A program made the translations under genes and the position numbers. The notes under the pieces are model-generated. The model saw only the letters and a program-made list of their open reading frames with translations, made no database searches and was not told the origin of the DNA. A stretch of 64,000 nt of DNA from Sipunculus nudus (lineage: Eukaryota; Annelida; Sipuncula; Golfingiida; Sipunculidae): NCBI GenBank assembly GCA_026874595.1, contig CM049313.1, forward strand, positions 71,788,659-71,852,658, read 5' to 3'. This document shows positions 38,063-48,509 of the stretch, one piece after another. The stretch's first letter is position 1. Every line of letters starts with the position of its first letter.

Positions 38063-39108
38063 ATAAACTTCTACCATACTATTCTCCAGTTCAGGAAAAA
38101 AAACAGGAAGTAAGCTAGACTATGATTTACTAAGTTATAACATCGGACCACTTCACACACACCTATATAGAAGATAAACCGTGTCTTTTGCGCTTGTTGA
38201 TTTCGTTAACTAGGTCAAGATTTTATTCATGACGGGACTAACGGACAGTGTATGTATTTGATCTACGAGTACAACTTCTGTAACTCTACCGGACTTTTAG
38301 TATGTGAGCATATTTGATGTGTTTCATCATCCTACTGTTTGCCCCAGTTCCCAGGCAGCCTTGATCTGGCCATTGAGTATCCGTCAGATTTCACTGAACT
38401 GTTTTCCCACGAAACGGCAACAAAATATGCTTTCGGCTTTGGTACTAAAGGTTCAAACAAAGTTATTTTCAAAGTCTCTCCTTCCATGTGGTATGCCCGG
38501 TGTAGTTTTCACCTGAGTGACGACATTCAACATATAAAGTGGATTTTACTAGATTGTTTTCAGTTCCGTAAATAGAAAACATGCCATTCATTGTCATGTG
38601 GGTTAACTTAATCTTTATTCCATTGGAATTAGACCCACTACATGCTTTTGTCCTGTCCTGTTGGGCTATGTAACATACTAGTGACTTAAGTGACGACGTA
38701 AACATACATAAATAGTCTAACAGCCCTTCATGAACTCGGCTAGTCATGTGTTCGGTACTAATGGAATTACCAAGCCGCCATTTAAGATTTCTTGTCGTAA
38801 GAGGGATAAAGCTGCCAATAGAATCGATGAGACAAAACATTATAGGTAATAAGTTTACTGCCTGATTAGAAAATTACATTTTGAACCTCGCTTTTCGAGG
38901 CGATCTAATTAAATATTTTTTCCTCATATAAGATGAGCACGACGTGTTCATGACAAAAAAACTGACCCTACATTGAAGACATTTTTATGCCCATCATCTG
39001 CACTTACGTATTTCTCCGTCCTTTTCTTCGTTTGTTCTTGCCGAGGACCTCAATAGGGCCCATTTACACTGCGGTAGTCAGCTGGGATCATCCTCAACGG
39101 AAGTTCCA

Positions 39109-39420
39109 CCCCCCCCCCCCCCCCCAGTAATTAATGACAGGTACTAGAGTGGCAATGGAAGATGCAGCAAGAACTAAACTGAAAAGCTCCGAGAAAAACA
39201 AATCTGCTTCATACTTTACAATCTGCGATCTAACTGACATGGCGTCTTGAGGAAAGGGCAACCCTGCCCTACATGTTTATACATTTACACAATATTCACG
39301 ATTAGTGCAAAATTTTTAATTTTGGAAATCTAGGTTTGCTTGAAATTGTGAAATGCACCGCCTACTTGAAGGAGTAACAGATTTACTTGTCGGTCATTTT
39401 ACAGTGGGGGGGGGGGGGGG
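39109..39420. repeat. Facing poly-C and poly-G tracts
   Basis: 17 C at 39109-39125 and 15 G at 39406-39420 face each other about 280 bp apart, forming an inverted pair. They could be the worn ends of a small element with G/C-run termini; no clear terminal inverted repeat beyond the homopolymers was found. Confidence 0.45.
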
Positions 39421-40741
39421 CTGGTTTTCTAACAAGTCAAAAATAAACCCTGTTTAGAAGATTGATGAATGTATTATGAGCCTTGGGCATCCCTTTTTTC
39501 GTTACTGCTGCTATCAGGGCTTCACGTATTCTATGAATTTTTTTTTCTCCGGTCTTTTGTAGTACCAGCTGAGCTAATTCTTTTATATGTTTTTTTGTTT
39601 GAAAAAGAAATCCTTGTAACCTGCACTGTCTGTCTGTCAGTTTTTGACAAAGGTCGTTTTGATTACCCCCCCCCCCCCAAAAAAAAAAAAAATAAATAAA
39701 ACTATCACTGGCCTATGTCTTGAATAAACCTTCCACTGAAAACCTCATTCTCCCACAATTACGCGGGCTCATACATCAACTGGCAGCGAGAATAAAATTC
39801 CTTGTCTCCCGTATATAGAAGAGCTTTAATAAATCAGTATTAAATTAATAAGAATAACTAATTTAAAAATATTAGAACTTCACAGAACGTATGTATAACA
39901 AGAGTTAATTATATACACGGCATGAATAAAACAAAGGTTACCCTTTTTGAGGATGATGATTCAAATTGATGTCTCTCTGAGCACGTGCTGCGTTTCGATC
40001 ACACCTATCTGTTATGCCTGGAGAGGAAAGTGTGGGTGGTGACTACCATAACAGTCTCTGTATATACCAGAAGTCGACGCACCCCGTAACCCGTATACAG
40101 TTTGTATATTTACGCGCTTGGCGACGTTGCCACTCGGCAAAGCAAAGCATAGAGGTTATGCCCCGATGTAAGCTTTGCCCTCAGGCAAACGGCTAACTCT
40201 TCAAAATACATGCACTTTGGGAGGCATCTTTTAAATCTAACACCACAGGGCACCGTTAATTTTGTTGATCTATTTGAGTTATTTCTGATTACACCAAGCA
40301 TTAACCAGACGGCCCCTCTTCTCTGAGAGGATACAATTACAATGCATGGCCAAATTGTCACATTGACACATACATAACACATGGGCCTCTCGTGTAAGGT
40401 GCTTGAGTGCTCTTGGCGGCAAAAAGAATTATTCATCGGTTTGTATTGGCAGCTCTTAGACGGGCGTTCCCTGTATATTGGAATCCGGCTATTGCGGTGC
40501 GGTGTATCGTACTACGTTATCTTGACCTGGGGACTTTACAGGTAGTGAAATAACATTTAAATTATATACAACTTTAAAAATATATAATATAAGTAATTTT
40601 TTGTTTATTTATGTGCACAAGTAGAGTTGAAATAATACATGTTTCTTGACGGAATAAAGCAATTATTTCAAGGAACACTACATCATCATGAAGACCATAT
40701 TTTTTATTATACTCGCCTGAAGTTTATGCATTTATCCCTTT

Positions 40742-40762
40742 CGTGTGTGTGTGTGTGTGTGT
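40742..40762. repeat. (GT)n microsatellite
   Basis: About ten GT units. Confidence 0.9.
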
Positions 40763-41142
40763 CTTTGCCTGTATGTATTTGTTTACAACAACCCTAACGC
40801 AGTCTTGAACGAATCTTAGTAATTTTTTAGTTCATTTCCGAATGAGACAATGAAGAAACGATTAGATTTTTATGTGGCATCGGAACATGATCTGGGTTCA
40901 GGAACCAGGGGCGTATCTGAGTTATCCATGCCCCCTCCATACGACTTTGCATGTTATACAGAGGGAAAACTTTTGCAGACAGTAATATCTACTAAGAACA
41001 AGAAAGTATGATAGTATAAAAAATGGAAATATCAGTCCTGTTTACATCAAGTTTCATTACTGTACACTTTCATATACTGCAGGTAACAAACTTTTCCTCT
41101 TGTTTCAGTCTTAAAATGGTACAAGGTAAATGAAGAAGGCGG

Positions 41143-41144
<2 letters not shown>

Positions 41145-41190
<46 letters not shown>
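41145..41190. repeat. (TA)n microsatellite within MITE
   Basis: About 23 TA units. Confidence 0.95.
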
Positions 41191-41192
<2 letters not shown>

Positions 41193-41246
41193 ATATAATT
41201 ACTTCTTGGCCAGGGGATTTGCTGTACCCCAAGCCCCGCCTGACCA

Positions 41247-41275
<29 letters not shown>
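41247..41275. repeat. Poly-C (17) followed by (CA)n
   Basis: C homopolymer at 41247-41263 running directly into a CA repeat. Confidence 0.95.
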
Positions 41276-41278
<3 letters not shown>

Positions 41279-41750
41279 TCCGTAAATCCTGGCTACGCTC
41301 CTGCGCAGGAACGTCAGCAAGGAATATTCACAAATGTACAGTTATTTATGCACGAATATATATATACATATATATATACCCTAAATAAAAGAACATACAG
41401 AAGTGCTTTCATATGTATTTATAATCCACTTACATCAGTCTTGAGGAGCATTTCGGGGCCTAAATATTTGCTCTAGTTCATGACGTTTTTATCTGCGTTC
41501 ACTTACTGTCACCATTTGACGAGCCGTCGGGTCACCAATAAAAAATCACTCCCGAATGTAAAGGTGAATCCATTATTTGCCATCATGCCAATTTTAACAG
41601 TGAGGAACAGTGGGGACGTCTCAGGTGTGAAATAAATAATTATAAGCATTGAAAGAGTATTTGAGTATTTGTTTTATATGTATATGTAAAACTATTCACA
41701 GGCTACATTTCACAATAACACACGAAAAGATATATATCGAGAAGGGTGCA

Positions 41751-41801
41751 TCGTTAATCCGAAAAGGTCAAGGGCGACAATTTTTATATTCGGATTAACG
41801 A
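41751..41801. repeat. Perfect 13-bp inverted repeat (hairpin)
   Basis: TCGTTAATCCGAA at 41751-41763 pairs with TTCGGATTAACGA at 41789-41801 around a 25-nt loop. Related words occur at about 14017-14036 and 48519-48531. Confidence 0.75.
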
Positions 41802-42201
41802 TTTTGCCTGAGATTGCACAAGGATTCACCTGACGTTTTCAGATACTGACATACCCAGATTGATATATGTTTTATTTTTGCAAAAATATATATATTATCT
41901 TTTATATAAATTATAAAATCAATGATTCATGTAAAATATATTAAAATTATTGAAAATCACAATTAGTCCATAACGATAACGTAAATGACATGCCGTTGCC
42001 AAGACAGTGAAGCTCGAAAGTGAATGAAAAAGACCGAGTTATTTTTTTAATTACAAAAGATTTAAATATTACGTGAATAATCATTAATACCCTTTTTTTA
42101 TTTCAACAATTAGAGTCCTATAGGAAAATTGTGTTTGTCTTCGTTAATCACTCTCACCTCGATTGCCTAATTAAAGGCGAACCGAGGACAACACGCTACA
42201 C

Positions 42202-42216
42202 GGGGGGGGGGGGGGG
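42202..42216. repeat. Poly-G tract (15 G)
   Basis: G homopolymer following ACACGCTACAC. Confidence 0.95.
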
Positions 42217-44390
42217 ATTGTTTTTCACACAGGTTAAACATGGTCGGTTGCGCCAAATATTTGTCTTTATTTAGCACTACTAATCTTTCTACATTTGTTT
42301 GGAATAAGGTGATCTTTTGTACTAATTTTTCAGGTTTTTTTTCTGATGAACGATCAAAGTTCTCATTTTCTCAGGTTCTCATTTTCGGATAAACATTTTT
42401 TTCGGAAAATGGTGTTCATAATAATGACGACCTATTGTATATAGTATTTTTTTTATTATCCTGGCATTCACATAATTAACACTCGTGATTATACGGCATC
42501 TTTGACAAGTACATGTGTTACAGCATATAAAGTCTGGTAAACGGGCATAGTACAGTGTGATATATTTTACTGTACACACAGGTCATACTTTCAGTTGAGT
42601 ACACTAGATTGATATATTCGCCCGTTTTGCTCCGTGTAAGGGAAACACTGGGAGCACTTTGGACACTTTTCGTCTGTGTCGTATTGTTTATAACTCAATT
42701 ATGTGTCACATAAACACGGCCTGGTACACTTCGTAAGCTTAAATTGAAAGCTAATTAAAACCAGACAACCTTACACACGGGGTACGTGTAAGAGGTCGGC
42801 ATGGCAGCGAGGTAAACTGAACAGTTGAACGAGCTGTCAATCATCTAATTAGCGTGTGATTATAAACAGATCTGGATGATTTAACATAATTAATGCAAAC
42901 ACATGGCACCTGTACAATATTGATAAATAAGTTAGTGCGGCATTACAGGATTTTTTTATATTATTTTAAGGTTTGTCACACTTTTCTGTCGTTGATTTTA
43001 CCTATCTCTATATGCGATCTGAACCGAAACTATCCTTTAATCAATAATTATCAAATGTAAGCTCTGTATATACAAAATATAAATAAAATCTAAGCTTTCG
43101 TTCATTATACATTTAACTAAAAGTTGATCTGGTAGGTATTGCCATGGATACCGTCTGCCAACGTGATTTTATTTTTAAATTTGCCGAAACCGTGCAGTTT
43201 TATACGGGCACAAACATTTTTCTTGCATGCGATTGCTTCAATGTGCACGCTGGTTTATAATAATATGACTGCTCTAGACATCTATGAACAAAATTTGTTT
43301 GAACATTTCTTTTCTGATATGTGCAAGTTGGTCGACAGAGATATTAAGTGCGAGAGACTAGTTCTTAACGCTCATGAATGTGTGTATGTATATATAGACT
43401 CGTGTACACTGTGCGTGTATACTTTGCTGATTTGAATGGAAAGAACACAAAATTAAAGATGTCAGATTTTGAAGATATTAAAAAAAATATTTTCTCTTTG
43501 AAAGTATTCGTATGTAAATATCGTGCAAATGAAACGTATAATGGTTCATATCGTTTTCAGGTAAGCTACATTTTAAACTTTATGTTACTTGATAATACAT
43601 ATATATGTTAAAGTTAATTGAATTTAAAACAAGACATACTGGTTTACTCACCACGAAAAGAGGTAGTCAAAATCCATTAACTGTGTGAAGGTAAGCAGTT
43701 TCCCTTTACCCGGCAGTACCACGCGGACGTTTTGCCGTACAGTAATCAAATGACAGGTCCATGGGGCACCTATATTCCTTTAATGAATCCCAGGACGTCA
43801 GTCTGGCGTTCACAGGTGCGCCGTTAATTGCTTTTACTTGAGAACAAAGACGTGAGTTTCGCTGCCACCGCACGCCTCGGGTGAGATGTACGTGCTTGTG
43901 TCGTCACTAGTGATCCGAGTTCAAGTCCGTGTGTGACACGGGACCTCTTCACGGTGGCTTTGACTCGCTGACTCAATAGCTCCACCGCGTGACATTATTA
44001 TATCGTTAAGGATATTAGCTGTGCTGGCGCTCATATACTATACACCAAAAGTTATATTACGCCCTTGTTGTTATCAGTAATAAAGCCTTCAATGCGCGTG
44101 GATTAGGTGTGACTGATGTTATTATAAGGTATAACTGTGTCGCGACAACCACACGGCCTATATGTATACCTTGGGGGTAAACAGTCCCTGGTTGGTACCT
44201 CAACGGTCACATTAATTCATGAAGTTTGTTGAGCAGTGTTTCTATACACACTTGTGTAATACGACTTTCGTGTTGTAATGAGTATTTTCATAGCTGGTAA
44301 TATTATTTGACATAACATGTTTATTTCATGTAACATTTTAAACTGCTAGTCATATATTCAAGTTATGACAAAAAATATATTTCTACACAC

Positions 44391-44834
44391 ACGTAGAAAT
44401 TATTATGAGCCATACCTATTATAATTTATATCTGTAATTAAATCCATCTAAATTACAAACCATTGGAATTACTGTAATATAAATAAGTATGATGGAGTTT
44501 AATTTTAGTAACCCTTGCCCACTACTGACGTATATATTTATATACGTAGAAATTATTCTCAGCAATACCTGTTATCAGTTACAACTGCAATTAAATCCAA
44601 TTCATGTACAAACCGTTGGAAATACACTGTACTGTATTATAAATAAGTATGATGCAGTTTAATTGTAGTAACCCTTGCCCACTACTGACGTATATATTTA
44701 TATACGTAGAAATTATTCTCAGCAATACCTGTTATCAGTTACAACTGCAATTAAATCCAATTCATGTAAAAAACATTGGAATTACTGTAATATAAATAAA
44801 TATGATGCAGTTTAATTGTAGTAACCCTTGCCCT
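44391..44834. repeat. Satellite-like tandem repeat, about 2.9 copies of 153-160 bp
   Basis: Units start with ACGTAGAAATTATT at 44391, 44544 and 44704 and include GATGCAGTTTAATTGTAGTAACCCTTGCCC near their ends. Junctions contain the near-palindrome ACGTATATATTTATATACGT. Copies 2 and 3 are more alike than either is to copy 1, suggesting stepwise duplication. Confidence 0.9.
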
Positions 44835-46583
44835 TGCGTGTACCGGGAGATCCCTGATACAGAGACAAACGAGGTGGGCAGTAACGCTGGCACAGACGAT
44901 CCTCTTATCTATGACTGAAGATAAGTTTGTGTTAGAGAGGTCATTGAGGACAATTAAACGCTTGAAGCTAGCACCCTTATCGGGGATTATTGAGCTACAT
45001 GAATATTACATCCTTACAGTTCAGACCTTACCGACAAAACAAACAGCGTAACCCGTGACAGTGGTCAGTGATTTACTGCTTCATACAAAGTAACATAAAG
45101 GACCCGAGTGTCCGTAATCACGTGACCTCCAGAGGAGATAGTGTGTGTAGCAACTTCCTCTTCCCCTTGTTATCATTTCTTTCTACATCTGTACCACATT
45201 GTATTATTATTGGTGTCTTCTTAATCATCTTGCTTACATCATAAATCAGTGATAAACTGTACTACAGCGGGACTTCCTGGGGTAGGGAGATATTATAAAA
45301 CCAGACATATCTCATCCAATTTTCTGTCTACTGACACTGTTCTAATATTTATAGCCATATTTATATGCTTTTATATTTCGATACATAATAACGTATTCAG
45401 GTACTGTGCTGACGGTCCAGCGTATTCTTAAAGTGTGGCGAAACATTTATTTCTGCGATTATAAGAAGTTTTACTCAGCAATATCTGTTCTCGATACATG
45501 GAAAACCTACGTAGCTGGTTCATGGTTAATAAAAAAATAGTAGGTGGCTCTTCCTAAACCTCATAAATAATTGATTAAAATTACCAAGGCGGTGTCTTAT
45601 TTTGTTTTGGTCATTTTATTCGATGGCGTAAAATATTTTATTGAAATGCTCCGTGAGGTGAATCATGGAAATTCATACACAACATTCACAATTTACCAAC
45701 TTTCATTATGTAAAACTTACATGAAGCTACGAGAATGAGCGCTTAAGATTTACGAGTATTGATAGTGGTTACGTAAACGTATATTTCACTGGTCCAACTC
45801 GAATTCCTATCATACATACCAGGCGATTAACATGCCATGCGGTGGCGACGATACGGGATCATCCTCTAACATGTATCCTAGCAGACCAACGACCATCTTG
45901 TTTATTTCTCTGCTACTGTCTGCCAGGACAGCACTTCACAATTTTAAGATCTATTGACCGAAACACTTAGTGATAGATAAACTTTCATGAGCTCCTTGCA
46001 AGGTCTCGCTGATAACAGTCAAGACAACATCGACCAGACGGTCTTGTCTCAGTAAGCTTATGCTATTTGGAAAATCGTATTTATAATTGTTTTTATCCGT
46101 AATTCTTTAATTACGGCAATGTTCGTAACAAGAATGACTGGTTTCTTGGATACTTCACTCCACCCGCAACGGTTATACACTCCAGTCATTCAGGACCTCA
46201 TGCACTTTCACTACTGCTTTGTATATCAAGTTTTTCCGGGTCTCACCACCAGGGCTGACTCAGGGCCAAGAATTGTATTCAGACCAATGAAAGCGGAATG
46301 TTAGAAATTTAGGTTGGATGCACAATAAAATACCATGTTGTCATTGATCTGATTACAATTTTTAGCACTTTCCCCGACTTGGTGGTCAAACCCTGAAAAT
46401 CTTGCTATACAAAGGAGCGTTAAAGAGAAAGAGATATTGTGTATGCAGTGTATAACCGCTGCATGAGAGGGGTCTACATATATTTACATACTCATATTCC
46501 AATCTGGTTACACGGGACCCGGGTGGGCATTAATAGAACGGGCCCGGGGATCATTTGGGAATTTCTATTGTTTGAGAGAAAAA
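44835..46583. other. Intergenic; nothing recognised
   Basis: No supported gene or repeat family. Short frames only. Confidence 0.5.
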
Positions 46584-46630
46584 CTACGGAAGCATATTGC
46601 TGCCACCTGGTAAAAGAAAAATAAATTATT

Positions 46631-46714
46631 TATCTCGTACATACGACATACTATCTCGTACGTACGACATACTTTCTCGTACGTACGACACAGTATCTCG
46701 TACGTACGACATAA
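46631..46714. repeat. 21-bp palindromic minisatellite, left array (4 units)
   Basis: Four units of TATCTCGTACGTACGACATAC, with a self-complementary core TCGTACGTACGA and a few substitutions. Confidence 0.95.
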
Positions 46715-47422
46715 TTAATCTTACGCATCTGATTCATAGAATACACAACAGGCCGACTGATATATATATATATAAGCAATATATATATGTTAAATAATGC
46801 GTGTTCGTACCCTAACAACACAACATCTTCACCTTGCAAACCGTCGGAACACCGTTGTAAAGAAAAAAATACATATGTTTATTTTTGTATTTATTTATTT
46901 ATTTATACTATGAATTGAAATGCTATTTGATTTATCATTATTTCTTTGTGTCTAGGTTTCGGAAATATTTCTAGGAAATGAAATTAATCAAATCGTTGTC
47001 TGCCAGTCATATACAGAACTTTCATTTTTAAATAGGTAATTAAATTCTGTTAGCAGTGCATGATGTTACAATGATGAGCCTGTCATTATATTAAAAAGAA
47101 AAAAATATTGCCTTTGCCAAATTGAAACTACCTTTCGGAGAAGGAAGGGTTCGGAAAAGAGGTACAGCTAACAAATAGCCTGATTGTAAGTAATTGAGAA
47201 TGGATATATGTGGAGTAGGTTTCTTATATTCCAAAATTGATCTGTATAAGAACTTTATATACAACTTTGTTGGTTTCAACAATGGTCCAGCGGTCGCAAG
47301 GTGGTTGAGATGTTGTATATAAAGTTAATGTGAAAACATACATTATTTAACATAAACATATTGCTTATACATATATCTGTTGGCATGTTGTTTAGTCTAT
47401 GAATCAGATCCGTAAGATTTAT

Positions 47423-47633
47423 TATGTCGTACGTACAAGATAATATGTCATACGTACGAGATAATATGTCGTATGTACGAGAATATATGTCGTAACGTAC
47501 GAGATAATATGTCGTATGTACGAGATTATATGTCGTACGTACGAGATAGTATGTCGTACGTACGAGATAGTATGTCGTACGTACGAGATAATATGTCGTA
47601 CGTTCAAGATAGTATGTCGTACGTACGAGATAA
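47423..47633. repeat. 21-bp palindromic minisatellite, right array (about 10 units)
   Basis: About ten units of TATGTCGTACGTACGAGATAA, the reverse complement orientation of the left array; one unit has an extra base. Confidence 0.95.
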
Positions 47634-47680
47634 ATAATCTATTATTTCTTTTACCAGGTTGCGGCAATACGCTTCCGTAG

Positions 47681-47974
47681 AAAACTGCTGTTAATTACTG
47701 AAACTTTCCTGGTGTCATTGGTTCTGTATTTTGATCATGGGAATTCATACAGCGACTTTCATTCATTTTATCATCCATTTTGTCTTCCTTTGATTGTAAG
47801 CTTTTTGTTGTCGTGGGCTACGTTTCTTCGACAAAGTTAAATATATGATGTATATTTTTTCGTGTCTTGTCAGTGATTATTCCTTGCGCCTGTCCTATGA
47901 TTCTCTATCGAATATTAAGGTCCTGTAACAGTTCACACAGCATCGTACGGTTTTCTCAAGGTTTAAATGAAATT

Positions 47975-47977
<3 letters not shown>
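47681..47977. other. Intergenic spacer between two mobile elements
   Basis: About 300 bp of AT-rich sequence without recognised features. Confidence 0.6.

Positions 47978-48033
<56 letters not shown>
47978..48033. repeat. (TA)n array, left flank of TRIM
   Basis: About 28 TA units directly abutting the element. Confidence 0.95.
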
Positions 48034-48038
<5 letters not shown>

Positions 48039-48190
48039 ACGAATACAAATTATTCAGGGGTAAATACTGGGCCGATCCGAAATTCGAACCCATAACTGTG
48101 GCGCACAAGTCCGGCGTACCAACCGCTTCGCTAGAAAAGCAAGCTTCTCTAGCGAGACAGTTCAGTCAGCTTTTATGTCACCCCGTAACA
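48034..48190 (-). repeat. TRIM 3' LTR
   Basis: 157 bp; on the minus strand it carries an A-box-like CTAGCGAAGCGGTTGG and a B-box-like GGGTTCGAATTTCGG, so it is tRNA-derived in part. Confidence 0.8.
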
Positions 48191-48199
48191 CACCCTCTT
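48191..48199 (-). other. TRIM polypurine tract
   Basis: AAGAGGGTG on the minus strand, immediately upstream of the TGTTACGGGG start of the 3' LTR, the position where plus-strand priming occurs in LTR elements. Confidence 0.6.
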
Positions 48200-48287
48200 A
48201 AGAGCGTTCTGCTATCAGAACAAGACTAATTATCCCAGGAGTCACACTTTGGTGAGCTTATTCCCTGGGCCACAAAGTATTACCGTT

Positions 48288-48305
48288 ATCCCGGACGAGC
48301 CCCCA
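48288..48305 (-). other. TRIM primer-binding site (tRNA-Pro)
   Basis: TGGGGGCTCGTCCGGGAT on the minus strand begins one base after the 5' LTR. All 18 bases match the complement of the tRNA-Pro 3' end including CCA. Confidence 0.85.
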
Positions 48306-48306
48306 T

Positions 48307-48463
48307 TTATTACGAATACAAATTATTCAGGGGAAAACACTGGGCCGATCCGGGATTTGAACCCATAACGGTGGCGCACAAGTCCGGCGTGCCAACCGCT
48401 TCGCCAGCAAAGCAAGCTGCTCTAGCGAGACAGTTCAGTCCGCTTTTATGTCACCCCGTAACA
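48307..48463 (-). repeat. TRIM 5' LTR
   Basis: 157 bp. Minus-strand A box TGGCGAAGCGGTTGG (48406-48392) and B box GGTTCAAATCC (48363-48353) lie about 30 nt apart, as in a tRNA gene or tRNA-derived SINE head. The B-box arm (GGGTTCAAATCCC) can pair as a T-arm. Internal pol III transcription of the LTR is inference. Confidence 0.8.
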
Positions 48464-48464
48464 G

Positions 48465-48505
<41 letters not shown>
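48465..48505. repeat. (TA)n array, right flank of TRIM
   Basis: About 20 TA units. Confidence 0.95.

Positions 48506-48509
<4 letters not shown>

Larger units (their letters stand above)
38001..40905. other. Intergenic with simple repeats and homopolymers
   Basis: (TA)n at about 38007-38062, 17 C at 39109-39125, 15 G at 39406-39420, 12 C plus poly-A at 39666-39691, (GT)n at 40742-40762. A protein-like frame at 38339-38575 is discussed in findings. Confidence 0.5.
40906..41303. mobile_element. hAT-like MITE (about 398 bp)
   Basis: The left end CAGGGGCGTATCTGA and right end TCCTGGCTACGCTCCTG (reverse complement CAGGAGCGTAGCCAGGA) form imperfect terminal inverted repeats of the CAGGGGCGTAGCCAG type known from hAT-like MITEs. 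CAGGAAC occurs directly before the left end (40899-40905) and at 41306-41312, two bases after the right end, consistent with a worn 8-bp target duplication. The interior holds a (TA)n array and a 17-C tract followed by (CA)n. No coding capacity. Confidence 0.6.
41304..44390. other. Intergenic; no gene supported
   Basis: Contains the TCGTTAATCCGAA hairpin (41751-41801), a 15-G tract at 42202-42216 and AT-rich filler. Frames near 43139-43611 lack protein-like composition. Confidence 0.5.
46584..47680. mobile_element. Long-TIR (foldback-type) element with mirrored minisatellites
   Basis: CTACGGAAGCATATTGCTGCC at the left end matches the reverse complement of the right end (CTACGGAAGCGTATTGCCGCA). 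The match continues through ACCTGGTAAAAG, a 21-bp minisatellite, the flank ATCTTACGCATCTGATTCAT (right arm ATCTTACGGATCTGATTCAT), ATAAGCAATAT...GTTAAATAATG, and an ACAACATCT...CCTTGC block. The arms thus span about 46584-46856 and 47276-47680 around a loop of about 420 bp. No transposase frame. AAAA flanks both ends, a possible but weak target duplication. The long arms with internal tandem repeats fit foldback elements; the superfamily is not determined. Confidence 0.75.
48034..48463 (-). mobile_element. TRIM: miniature LTR retrotransposon with tRNA-like LTRs
   Basis: Two direct copies of a 157-bp unit flank a 116-bp interior. Read on the minus strand, the 5' copy (48463-48307) is followed after one base by TGGGGGCTCGTCCGGGAT, the exact 18-nt complement of the conserved 3' end of animal tRNA-Pro and the primer-binding site used by gammaretroviruses. 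The interior ends in the purine tract AAGAGGGTG directly before the 3' copy. LTR, PBS, PPT, LTR in that order with no coding capacity defines a TRIM. The unit ends are TGTTAC...GTAATA(A). LTR copies are about 93% alike (11 differences counted by eye). The element sits inside (TA)n, so target duplications cannot be read. It needs enzymes supplied by another element. Confidence 0.8.

Noticed and set aside
43920-43945. Possible tRNA B box (GAGTTCAAGTCCG)
   Set aside because: No A box at the right distance and no cloverleaf pairing.
46631-47633. CRISPR-like regularly spaced repeats
   Set aside because: The 21-bp units are directly adjacent without spacers and lie in a eukaryotic foldback element.
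47422-47667. Minus-strand frame with repeated SYVRHTI peptide
   Set aside because: It is a translation of the 21-bp minisatellite; 21 is a multiple of three, so the frame stays open by default.
47867-48229. 120-codon + strand frame
   Set aside because: It runs through (TA)n (poly Tyr-Ile) and across the TRIM LTR on the wrong strand.
48343-48411. tRNA gene on the minus strand
   Set aside because: A and B boxes are present, but the acceptor stem does not pair properly and the same sequence sits in both LTRs of the TRIM, so it is a tRNA-derived part of the element rather than a gene.
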